64,000 bases of DNA. It comes from Xylona heveae TC161. Lineage: Eukaryota; Ascomycota; Xylonomycetes; Xylonales; Xylonaceae. The stretch is from assembly GCF_001619985.1 (NCBI RefSeq), contig NW_017264203.1, positions 186,001-250,000 of the forward strand. The letters run 5' to 3'. The position numbers and the translations under genes were made by a program. Under the pieces are notes generated by a model that was given only the letters and a program-made list of their open reading frames with translations, made no database searches and was not told the origin of the DNA. The number at the start of each line of letters is the position of its first letter. Position 1 is the stretch's first letter. Positions 1-13,277 of this stretch are shown here, in pieces.

Positions 1-3000
1 CTCATTAGGACAGAAGGGCAGGATGACGATTCAATTTTCAATATTCCGCCATCTTCACCATCGTCTAACACAACGCGACTGACGGACGAAGAACTTCCAA
101 TCCGTGCAGCATTCAAATTTCCTCGGGGCGTGTCCATCGACCCGCCTGATACCCCTGCAACGTCATCCGAAACAAGAAATGCGCCACTTGTGGAATTATC
201 AGAAGACTCTGATAGTGGAAATGATTTTGACCATCGCCCCTTGAGACCGATTTTGGCCCCACACTCCCCTGGTCTTCCACCGTCTCCTCCAGTGCTATCG
301 ACTGGCCCATCTCATTCGGCGTCTCAAAATGATGATTCAAAACAGTTGAGAAAAGTCAGAAGACGAATAAAGGGTGTCCTCCCCGCCTCGTGGTTGAGGC
401 TTGATCAACAGGCCCAGAAGACCACTCGAGCCGGGCATCCTTCGCATAACCACCAAAACCCACCCACAACTGATACAAACCCGCAACGAGGTGTTGCCCA
501 AAGATTGGCTGGAACCAGAAGGCATGATGTTTCAACTCCTCGAGGAGTATCAGGTCCTTTTCTCTTATCAAGCTCAAGTGAAGATGATTCCGACGATCAG
601 ACTATACAATATACAGGGCCAGTGAGGCACGATGATTTCTCTCATCCTTTCACAGAACCTGAAGACGTCCAAGAAGATAATCGGATTGACTTGATGCTTC
701 CTTCTGTGTCACGCCATCGACAGTCGGGCAAAGGCCAGCGAAAAAAACAGCTCAGACTCACAGATATCATTCAATCGACCGTGGAAAGGAGAATCGGAAA
801 AGGTACCCCTTCAGGTTTGTTGTCTCCAGTATCGTCGAAACGGCAAAAGAAGAATCACCTCTCCTCCAAGCTTCAGAAAGCTATTCAACGGAAGTCTGTG
901 ACTCCTGCTCCGCCCAAATTGAGCATAATAGATGCTCCAGCGTCTTTGGTTTCTACCCAAGACACACCCAAGTTCATCAGGTTGGCTTTACGTCAAGCAC
1001 GGCGGCAGAAGAATTACGGCAGACACAGTCCGACAAGTAAAGTGATTCGGCTTCATACCGTAGAAGACACTCAAGATGCGACATCTGTTCTACGGGACTG
1101 GCGGCGTGGAAAGATTAGACCGTGGACAAGCAGGGACAAGTCGCCCATCCGCGACGATGCCCAGCACCCTCTCGCACGACTCCCTGAAAATGACTCTCGG
1201 AGTGCAATCCAGCGCCCAGCCCCGGTGGCCGAAGCTGAGGGGCTCAGAGGGTCGAGCAACGCGGAAAATTCTCTTAGATTTCCTGAACAACTGCCACTGG
1301 TTCCTGCTCAACCAGTAAAACAAAAAGGGCAATTAAAGGCAAAAACAAGGCAGACGGTGTTTGGGCCGCGGATATCTCTCAAGAACAAGCCTAAGAGGCA
1401 AAAAGGCCTTCAACCGCTTCTTCAAAGACATCAACCACGTCCGGCTCAAGTGGAATGGACCGAAACCGACTACGGTCAGCGTCACCCACGAGCGGCCTTT
1501 CAGCAGAAGCTCGGGATAATTGACCGTCAATTCCAAGAAAAATCGACTAAGGACTCGAAAATTTCGAATTTGCCTCTTGAAAGGTTTCTCGAGGACACCA
1601 CTGATATGCCCTCAATTACAAGCAACGGCCAGATGCGTACTGCTCTAGAAACGAACAACGATAGTTTCAATGGCCCGCCTGGGCTGTTACGAGTTGACCA
1701 GAGCCGTCGTCAACGCAAGCGCATTGCCAACCGTCTGGATATTAATGCTATAAATTTTGGCCAACTTGAAGGCTCGGTTGTGGTGCCTGACGATGGTATC
1801 TCAGAGTCAGGTCAAACATCTCGCACCGACTATAGTGGCGCTCTTAGAAACGTAGGAAGTTACGGCACTGTTCATACTACCGACTTCCAAATGTGCCCAC
1901 TGCGAATAGGAACGTTCTTTCATAAAAGCACGTTTATTGGGAGTGGAGATCTTGCGAAAGTCTTGCATTTTGTGCCGTCAGAAACTATTTCCGAGCAGTC
2001 ATCTACCACAATTCAATTCCATGATCAGATGTTCAAATGGGGCCCGTGGGACGAATCTACTTCATCTGAGATGGGGCTAGTACTATGCTGGATGGGCGAG
2101 AGACTGGGGGACGGCTCAGCTCGGAAAGACTTTGTTGAAAGTAGGGACATCTGCATCTACGAAATAGCTGTAAACCTACTTCGGTCTATTGTGCACTACT
2201 TCACGAGCACATTGACGTTCTTAGATCCTGTTGATCGAACGTTTTTCATTCTCAGAATGTTACGCCTCATCGAGCCACTTTCAGTGGAAACGCAGAAAGC
2301 TATTTCCCTGGCAGCTTCTGAAGTACAGTCATGTCCGCAACCGTTCGAGCATCTTCTGCACATTCAAATGTTGGTGCTTGTTTCGACTGCGTTCATAATC
2401 CAAACAGCCGCTCAATCCCTCGTGGAAACACAACATCGGAATGAAGCCGAAAATGTCCTAAAACGGGTAGCTCAAACCCTCGCTAGATCTCTTGTTGCAA
2501 GGGGAGTTGCTATGATCAAAAGGTTTTGCCAAGAAAACAAGAGAGGTCATCGTGTGGAGACAGGTCGGGGAAGTAATAATATTGTGGCAGAGAGTTGGGT
2601 CGTTATGATGAAGATTGTTGAGAAGATGCGCCCTCAGGGGGTTACTTTCTGGGAGATTGCTAACGCAGAAATTTTGAGTGTTGATATCGAAACATGCTCC
2701 GATGCGCGCATCTTCGAAGATATTTGGGCGAATATATATGCCCTACTCCCTCTTCAAGAGTTTGACGATAATGGCCTTCTTGATGGGGAAGTGAGGCTAG
2801 GTCCATCTGAAGAAAACTGGGTGCCTGTTCAAAAAGTTCTTGCTCGACTATTTCAGCTTTATTCCACGTCTTCCCACATTCAGCCTCCTGTTTACAACTC
2901 TTATTTACGGGCCAATTTCGCTCGCTGTTTTCATCTCATCACACAATGGAGATGGTACCGCTGCGAGTCCATCGTTCTGCTCATGTTTGACTTTTTGGGC

Positions 3001-6000
3001 CGCCAGAATGGACTGTCACACTTGCGGAATGAAGAGAGTCACGGATCGCCAGCCTTTCTGGAACATCTCAATGGCAAGTTACAGTTATCTATCGAACCCC
3101 GAGATCGCTGTTTTCACATATTTCTCAAGCTTGTCGGATCAGGCTTGCAAAAGCTGCGAGGCATCTATACTGACAGAAAGATTGGAAATATTACCTGGCG
3201 GCTGTTACCAAATCATGGACGGCTCTTTTCCAAACACGAGACCGTGCGTCAGGAAGATCTCGATTCCCTGAGAAACCATCATGATCTTTTGAGCGTCCTT
3301 TATTGGGCTTGTCCTCCTTCTGTGCGACCCCGACCAGGCAGCATCCAGAGCCTTGTTGACCCCGAGACATCTCATATTGAAGCTTGCCAAATTAATATCC
3401 GCACATGGTCTAATTTGGTGCGATTTCAATTGTCCACCGATGAGTCGGCTTCTCGACTCGAACCGTTTTCTGACTGGCATAATGAATTTATTGGACTGCT
3501 CTTGGTGCAGCACGCTATGGCCCGGTCTGAAGGGGAGGCTCACCTTTCTGCAGCGACCAGAGAGGGCCAACAGCGTGTTACAGCTGATCTTGTGGAGACT
3601 GTAATTAGCAGGAATCAGCGATCAATTGAGGCACTCTTGTCTAGTGCTCTTTCCTTGATGCGAAATGCTATTTCTCTTGCGAGCAATGGGGAGTGTGCAA
3701 AGTTGTTGCTCTCCAAAGGTATGTTTTTTTCAATCCACTTGCTGGGGATATTATTTTGACCATCTCATGATGAATAGCTTGCACTGTTGACATCTTCACA
3801 CTCTTTGATTCGAGGTGCCCGCAAAGGAATAAGATTGTTTCGCAGTCGCTAGACATCGTCCTGGAATACATTGATGTCTTCAATAGCTCTTCCGTTACCC
3901 AACATCAGCCGGGTGAGGACAGTCAGGAATATGGAGATTGGTCTGCTTTTGAAGAAGATGCGGCTGCATCGGTTCAGGAGATGTCTGATGTATGTGGCCC
4001 TTTTCTCTTGCCGAGATGCTCAAGTCGTTTTTTTGCTCACCCTTGCAGTATATTTCCCCTCAAATATACGACAGCTTGCAGCGTCTCCTTTCCAATTGCT
4101 TCGGTGCTGATATACCGCCTGATGAGAACATTCTTCTCAAAGTCATTGAAGTATGGACAACGACAGCTCGCTTTCTTGTACAGAGGAATTTCAAGGTTTG
4201 TTCTGGCTCTCTTTTCTATCTGTACGTTTGATATACTAACATGCGTAGACATGGGAAAGTTATATTGGATCATATGGCTCTGATTCTTGGGAATGCCTAA
4301 GAGGAACGGAGCAGACGAGAAAGTTTGCACCTTACTTTCTTTCAATGGTTCTTGAAAAGGATAATTCAAGCTACCATGTAAGTGTTACTCGCAAATCTTT
4401 TTCTTTTATTCTTTTTTCCAATACAAGTCTGACCACCTCAGGTTCATATGCAATTTTTCCTTTCAGCCTGGATCACTTGCCTAGTCGAACGAGAATCGAT
4501 GCTCAAATTCCAACATCGACTGACTACTGCACTCCTCAATATAGATGGAGCCAATCCACTACTTAGGAATCCACCTTTCTGGGCAGATGCAAAGACTGGT
4601 CTGTTCTCTATCACGCCTCTGGAGTTCCGAGAGAGACGTCTGTCTCTAATATCAAGTATGTTATATCTGGTCAGATCTGAAGTCTCAATTGTCACTAACA
4701 CCAGCAGCGGTACTTGACAATATGAGAGAAAGCCTGGCAGATGTAGAAGAATCACCAAACAAGGCGATAGCGCTGAGACAACAATATAAAGCGCTTCTGA
4801 AACAGATGATGACAGCCATGAGAAACAACTACCAGGAGCTTCGCGAAGAAACGGGTTTCAGCGGCGTCTACGTTGACTTTGTGCAGCAAGTCATCCAGGC
4901 ACTGCAGCAGCATACTGCCGATATTTGTCCAGTCGACCGATTCTTCACCGACTCCAGCGCGTTCCCCCTTCCAGCCAGCGATCCAACATATGTAGTAGGA
5001 CGGCTGAAGAGTTACGGGCTACGACTGTCAGACATTAGAATGCCCAAACAACTCGTGACATTCACACAGACTGTATCTGAGCGAGCATCTGTGGACAATC
5101 AGCAATCCTACCTCGTCAACCAACTCCGACTAGCAATGAGCGGAACATTTGAAGATGGCGATCCGGCACGGCCTACGCTACGTGCATTCCTTTTACAGGC
5201 CGTGTTTCCAGCGTATTTGCAGCTGGCATTCCAAACCGCGGCAGGCTGGATTCTCGCAAAACCTCTTCTGCGCGCCGTCGAATATACCTTTGAAGACGTC
5301 CTCGAGGACCTCGATGCAAACAACACCCGCTGTGTCGAATCTGTCATCGCCTTCATTACAAGCATGCTAGACACCTTTCGCCAATCCTTTGAGCTCCTCG
5401 TCGATCACTCTGGCCTGCTCGAACAATCCTCCACCGTCAGCCTCCTTGCCTCGTCCTTTGCCACCATCACCGCAGCCCTGTCTCCCATCGACTACCTCCA
5501 GCGCTGCACCGGCCGAGCCAACCACGCAGTCAAATGCATTGCCTTTTTCCGATCTTTTGCCATTTTCGTCGCAACTCTACTCCTCGGCCATCCAGACAGT
5601 CTTGTTTCTCCATATATTGGACTCGACAACAGTTTTGGGTCCTCTGACCATCTGGATCTCGAGTCCGATTCAGATGCGTTGGACGAGTCGGATAAGTATC
5701 ATGACATTCGCCGCTTCTGCACGCACGAGCTCCAACAGTCCCTCGCCAAAAACTGGACGCACTATGCAAATCACTATTTTCTTTTGAGAGGAAATATGCG
5801 CAAGCAAGTCATGGTCGATGCCAGATCCCTCGAGGACGAAAAACTGGATTTGTTTGCGGCTATTCATACCTTTTTAATGGTCCTCGGTCGAATGTCGGGC
5901 CTTGGATTCGCGGGGTGTACGTCTTTTTCTTCTGGTTCTGCGTCCGCCTGGGGTGGGAGTGGTGGGTGGGGCGGTGGTGGGGGACGGGCGGGTGGGTTTG

Positions 6001-6179
6001 AACCTGGTGGGGTCGGTGACGGTGGTGCGGGTGGGTTTAGCAGTGGTGGCGGGGGCGGGGTGGGTGGATATAGCAGAACTCATGCTCATGATCATGACGA
6101 CGAAGATGAAGAAGAGCAAGTTCTTCGGGGAAGACCGAAACGGGATCAATCCTTGGGAGTAGCAGAGTTGTTGATTTAA
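1..6179 (+). CDS. mus7: Mus7/Mms22 family replication-fork repair protein (5' end cut)
   Basis: The Mus7/Mms22 family works with the Rtt101-Mms1 cullin ligase to restart stalled or broken replication forks in the nucleus. The frame is open from base 1, so the N-terminus lies outside the window. Exons by splice sites and frame: 1-3718, 3778-3989, 4049-4195, 4249-4377, 4442-4655, 4705-6179 (about 1964 residues visible). The first ~600 residues are polar, basic and disordered with Ser/Asp patches. The rest is a long helical region typical of the family, with conserved-looking blocks such as LKSYGLRLSDIRMP and a Trp/His/Tyr-rich stretch (AKNWTHYANHYFLLRGNMRK) near the C-terminus. The last ~80 residues are Gly-rich followed by an acidic DDEDEEE run. 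The gene ends convergently with the V-ATPase B gene. The family call rests on recalled sequence character, not on a search. Confidence 0.85.
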
Positions 6180-6624
6180 ACAACAGTACTACCTTTAACC
6201 TTTGTATCTTTTTTTCTTTCTTCGTCGTCTTTATACAACAACAGCTAAGGGTTTGGGGTTGGGGGTTGGGGGACGAGAGAGCAATGCCCGGTCTTACAGT
6301 AGAACTAGGATGTGGATTTAGATACCATAGACAATATGGACTGCATAGTTACCTAGGTACGCTAGGACAAAGGATGAAAAACTACTACATACAACATACA
6401 ACATACTGCATACTACACTGTTCAAGGGGGCTATGTAAAAGGTAAAATGTATGATGATGATGATGAGGATGATGATGAGATTCGGGAAAAGATATAAATA
6501 GTTATAATATCAAGGAAGAAAAAAGAAATACACAGGTAATTTAAAATGGCTGAGAAGAACATGACAAGAAGAAGACGAAGAGGACAAGATGAGGTATACA
6601 ACGTAGTTTAGGTTTACAAAACAT
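6180..6624. other. Convergent 3' region between mus7 and V-ATPase B
   Basis: No gene seen. The stretch holds both 3' untranslated regions: a T-rich tract after the mus7 stop, a GGGTTGGGGG-type G-rich patch near 6250-6275, and GATGATGAT trinucleotide repeats near 6451-6478. Any polyadenylation sites for the two converging transcripts should be here. Confidence 0.6.
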
Positions 6625-8658
<2,034 letters not shown>

Positions 8659-9194
8659 GGTTGCTGGTTAGATCGAGACCTGTTGTCGATTCCGAAACTA
8701 TCCACGACCTTTATAGCGTACAATTTTGGCAGCAAAAGGGCCCGTTCGAGGTCGAAATTGGGAAAAAGTATCGCTATGACAGGTGGGAACCGGGTTGACG
8801 AGCTGGTGGTGATGTTTCGCTAACCTAGAGGACTGACGCTAGATGGTTCGTGCCGTCAGATGGAGGGAAGCTCCGACGCCATCACCCATGGTACGATATG
8901 CCCTTTCCCGCGTATTTTCTAGTCTGATGATGATAAAGTTGATAAACCACCATTACAAACGCCAATCCTTTCAGCATAATGCTTGGGTGATTGTACATGC
9001 GATTTGATTGCGGGAGCATCTACTATACTGTACATACAAGAGGTTGCTACATCATACATTAAATAAGAACAAAAGGAAAAGAGACAAGTTACAGCTATTC
9101 TTGCCCCATCCATGCATCGAAAACCTAGTCGCCTTAATGAAGACATCAATATTCCAGATCTCAAGAACCACAACTTGGAGCAGTCGCCAATATA
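8659..9194 (-). promoter_or_regulatory. V-ATPase B upstream region and HMG-CoA lyase 3' end
   Basis: No gene seen. The 3' untranslated region of the HMG-CoA lyase gene and the promoter and leader of the V-ATPase B gene share about 0.54 kb. No clear TATA box was picked out. The position as promoter is inferred from gene order only. Confidence 0.5.
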
Positions 9195-10444
9195 TTATTG
9201 TGCTCTTCTTGCCAGAATCGCTTTTCCGGCTCTGCTCTCGTTCGGTCGGCCAAGTTCATCAGAGATCCATGCGCCAATCTCTGCAACCTTTTCGACATCA
9301 ACTCCAGTTTTTGCACCGAGACTATGCAAGCAGTGGAGGAGATCCTCTGTAGCAACATTTCCAGTGGCGCCCTTTGAGAACGGGCATCCTCCCAGTCCTG
9401 CGACGCTGCTGTCAAATACTCTAATACCATGTTCGAGCGCGACCACAGTATTCACGAGTGCTTGACCGTAGGTATCGTGAAAGTGCACAGCCAAGTCCTG
9501 ATTCTGAATTCCAGAGGCAGACAAAGTACGCAGCAGCTCTTTTGTCCGTGGGGCGGTTCCCATGCCGGTCGTATCAGCCACGGAAATTTCATCCGCGCCC
9601 ATCTCGAAAAGGGTTGCAGCTAGCTCAGCTACCTTTGAGGCAGACACATCTGGTCCCTCGTACGGGCATCCCAGCGCGACTGATATATATGCCCGGACTC
9701 GAATATTTCTTGTCTTTGCAAGTGCCATAATCGGCCGGAACCGGTCCAAACTCTCTTCGATGGTACAGTTGATATTCTTTCTCGAGAATGTTTCCGTTGC
9801 TGCGGCAAATACAGACACTTCAATTGGTAGGGCCAATGCCTCACCCTGGGCTGTCGAACCGGAGGGCATCTCATTGGGATCTTGAGTTGATGTTATCGGC
9901 GCTGTCCCCTCAGGTGATGGAGGAGGCGTGGGATAATTGTATTTTCCTGTGGAAGATGATGTCTTGGAACCCTTGTTTGCATCTGAGACTGCCAGTAGAT
10001 TCTCCAAGCCCTTGACATTCGGCACAAGAAAGGAGTACGCATTGCCTCGAGTAATAAGCGGCGAGTCTAGTATATGCTCCAGTATTTCGGCCGAATTCGC
10101 CATCTTTGACAATGATCGATTAGCATCCTTCATGGTTGAAGCAGATGGTCTACGCTCGAGGTCCAATGCGACAAAATGGTCAGGGTTATGCTCACTTGCG
10201 GGACCCATTTCGGCGAAACAAACGCCCCTGCCTCAATATTGTGCAATCCTGTCCTTGATAACTTGTCAATCAGCTCTAACTTTGTACTCAACGATATTGT
10301 GTTTTTCTCATTTTGCAGGCCATCGCGCGGTCCAACTTCGACAATCCTCACATCCCCAGCTGGGCGTGGCGTCGTTGTGGAGAGCGGCCTAGCTAAAGCT
10401 TTCCGAAGCCGCAAACACGGTCGATAGAGCCTAAATGTCGACAT
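9195..10444 (-). CDS. Hydroxymethylglutaryl-CoA lyase
   Basis: The enzyme cleaves HMG-CoA to acetyl-CoA and acetoacetate, the last step of leucine catabolism, in the mitochondrial matrix. Exons 10196-10444 and 9195-10103 are joined across a GTGAGC...AAAG intron, giving 385 residues. The Arg/Ser/Thr-rich first ~28 residues look like a mitochondrial presequence. The catalytic barrel is complete: GPRDGLQ with the catalytic Arg near residue 40, metal ligands in HFHDTYG (~285), and the active-site Cys in [14 protein letters not shown] (~319). Between the strand ending near SDAN and [12 protein letters not shown] there is a ~45-residue Pro/Ser/Thr-rich insert, longer than in bacterial or animal enzymes and recalled as usual in filamentous fungi. 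There is no C-terminal SKL-type peroxisomal signal. It shares a 291-bp head-to-head intergenic with DPH1. Confidence 0.95.
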
Positions 10445-10735
10445 TGTTAAATTTCAAGCGCTCAGAAGACACAAAGGAAAAGGAATATGTGTTAATCAAT
10501 TAGCAATATCAGTTCATTCTTGCAATTGTAGCATCAACAAGCAGGCCAGGCACCTCCAGAATGTGGGGAAGCCATTTTGGGCGACAACGGGTGACGCTCA
10601 GACCATCTCGGCTATCGGCGGTTCGGACAGCCGACCACTTTTTCATCGTCAAATGTTCAACACCAAAGAGACAGGTTAACCCCACTATTACCATTACCAT
10701 AATTATTTTCAGCATAGTATTTACATCCGCCCATT
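10445..10735. promoter_or_regulatory. Shared head-to-head promoter, HMG-CoA lyase / DPH1
   Basis: The two start codons point away from each other across 291 bp, so both promoters must lie in or overlap this segment. An ATTACCATTACCATAATTA stretch lies just before the DPH1 start. Co-regulation is possible but not shown by the sequence. Confidence 0.6.
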
Positions 10736-12304
10736 ATGGAGGAAGACAGAGCCCTGGCCGACTTAGGGCCTACCGGCGTTGAATCGCAACAAGAACCAGA
10801 AATCCAAGCTGAGCCTGCGCCTGCCCCACGTCAACCCAAGAAGAGATTCATCGGACGACGAGCCGCTGCGGAAAGGGCACAAGCGAACGATGCGTCTTCA
10901 ACCTCCGGAGGCAACATTGAAGACAGCGGAGCCATTCAAGGTACGCACCCTCTTCTCTTCTTTACGGCTTATAATTTCTCTCATCTTTAGCTTTGTTCAC
11001 CATTGATACTAACATTCCCATTCCTCACAGTCTCCAAACCCCGCCGCACGGCGCGAACCCTTAACCAAGTCCCTCCTGAGATCCTCGAAGACCCCGACAT
11101 CCAGGCCGCGATCTCCCTCCTACCACCAAACTACTCATTCGAGATACCCAAGACGATCCACCGAATCCGCACATCCGGCGCCAAAAAGATTGCCCTGCAA
11201 TTCCCCGAAGGCCTTCTGCTCTTCGCTACCACCATCTCCGACATTCTCACACAATTCTGTCCTGGCACTGAAACGCTCATCATGGGCGACGTGACGTACG
11301 GCGCATGCTGTATAGACGACTACACCGCACGCGCCCTGGGCTGCGACCTACTCGTGCACTACGCACACAGCTGCCTGATTCCCGTTGCCGTGACACAGAT
11401 CAAAACGCTGTACGTCTTTGTCGACATATCCATTGACACGACCCACCTCCTGGCCACACTGGAGCGCAACTTCGCGCCAGGCAAAACCATCGCCATGGTC
11501 GGCACGATCCAATTCAACGCCACCATCCACGGCATCAAACCCACGCTCGAAAAATCCGGCTACAACATCCTCATCCCCCAAATCGCTCCGCTCAGCAAAG
11601 GCGAGATCCTCGGCTGCACATCCCCTCACCTACCCACCTCCTCCTCTCGCTCCCTCGACAAAAACAGTAGCAGCAGCTCCTCCTCTTCTGGAGTAGACAT
11701 TATCCTCTATCTCGGCGACGGCCGCTTCCATCTCGAATCCGCCATGATCCACAACCCCACCATCCCCGCATACCGCTACGACCCATACTCGCGCCGTCTT
11801 ACACGCGAAACGTACGACCACAAGGAAATGCACACGCTGCGCCGCGAGGCAATCACCACCGCCAAGCGCGCCAAGAAATGGGGTCTCATTCTCGGATCCC
11901 TAGGCCGGCAGGGCAACCCGCACACCATGACCCTCATCGAGAACCATCTCCGCGCAAAGGGTATCCCCTTTGTCAATCTCCTCCTCAGCGAAATCTTCCC
12001 TGGCAAACTAGCGCAAATGTCAGACGTAGAATGCTGGGTCCAAATCGCCTGTCCCAGATTAAGTATCGATTGGGGATACGCTTTTCCTCGTCCCCTCTTG
12101 ACCCCCTATGAGGCACTCATTGTCCTCGGGGGTCGCAAAGAGTGGTGGGCAGATAATGCAGATAATGCTGGTGGCACTGGGGGCAAGGCGGGTGAGAGTC
12201 ACGGCGTTTACCCCATGGACTTTTACGCAAAGGACGGTTTGGGCAGAACTACAGAAACCATTGCCGCTGCTGCTACTGCTCCTGTTGTTGCTGCGGAGAG
12301 CTAA
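10736..12304 (+). CDS. dph1: Diphthamide biosynthesis protein 1 (radical-SAM-type ACP transferase)
   Basis: Dph1, paired with Dph2, uses a noncanonical [4Fe-4S] radical SAM reaction to move a 3-amino-3-carboxypropyl group onto the modified His of elongation factor 2, the first step of diphthamide synthesis in the cytosol. Exons 10736-10940 and 11031-12304 give 492 residues. The three cluster cysteines expected for the family are visible in YGACCID (~161), LGCTSP (~262) and [11 protein letters not shown] (~407). Residues 1-70 are a polar fungal extension carrying the intron. Ser-rich and Gly/Ala-rich low-complexity inserts follow the second Cys and end the protein. The full set of three cysteines, plus [11 protein letters not shown], separates it from Dph2, which lacks one ligand. 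Confidence 0.95.
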
Positions 12305-12323
12305 TTTTTCTTATCTGTTTATA

Positions 12324-12376
<53 letters not shown>

Positions 12377-13277
12377 AAATCTTTTTATTTTTATTTTTTT
12401 CATCATTTTTGCGCATTAGGTGCATTTGACGATTCTATATTCCCTTTGTTTTCCGTCCCTTTTACCTATCTACATCCCCTTCCTTCCGCCCGCCTCCATC
12501 TTACCTCGATAGTCATGCATTATACCACTCACAGCATCTACCTACCTCCATTACTCCCTTTCTTCTTGGGAACTTATTTATATTTCCCTTCCCTTCTCAA
12601 TTTTACTTGGTTTTTCTCGCATCATAGATTAAATACTGCGATCTCAACGATGAGCACAATTACGATACAAGGATACGGGCACGTGGTAATACAGTGACGT
12701 AGTAGACTTATAAGAACCATAATGAGAATGAGAAAAAGAGGTTCAATTGGGCTGAGAATGCCCATGACATAATCGTATTCTATCCAGACAGTCCAAATGA
12801 CCAAAAAATGATAAAAGGAGGGAAATCAAAGAAAGAAGGAAAATTAAATCAAGGGGCATGTACATGTACATCATACAATCTAGAATGGCAAAATAAATCA
12901 ATGATGAAAGTGATAAGTCAAGAACAGGGAGGAAAAATAGAGACAATGAAGGCAATGATGATGAAGGTAAAAACAGAAGAAAAGAATAAGAAAAGCAAAA
13001 AGGAAAAAGGTAAACGGCCACCCACAAAGAGACGGGTTCAAATTTCTTGTAAGCTCGCGCTCGCTTTCGCTTGCCATGGATATGCTTGGCATGCTGGAAC
13101 AATGTATGTATCTTATATATGACCCCCCGCGTTGGGAAGGGGAGAAAAGCAGAGATATGAAAGCTCAAAAAACTATAAAACAAAAAAGAAAAGGAGATGA
13201 AGGGGTTGTGAGGGGATCAAGAATGGAATTCGAGTATGACGGTGAACCCCGGAGGCGGGCGAGAGAGAAAAGAGAAT
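12305..13277. other. Convergent 3' region, DPH1 / SPX phosphate transporter
   Basis: No gene seen. It begins with the long poly-T tract and continues as T/C-rich then A/G-rich DNA, consistent with two converging 3' untranslated regions. Short open frames here are of biased composition and have no recognisable product. Confidence 0.55.
12326..12375. repeat. Homopolymer T tract, 50 nt
   Basis: An uninterrupted run of 50 T residues starts about 20 bp after the DPH1 stop codon. It is the longest homopolymer in the window. The exact length may be affected by sequencing or assembly. Confidence 0.95.
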
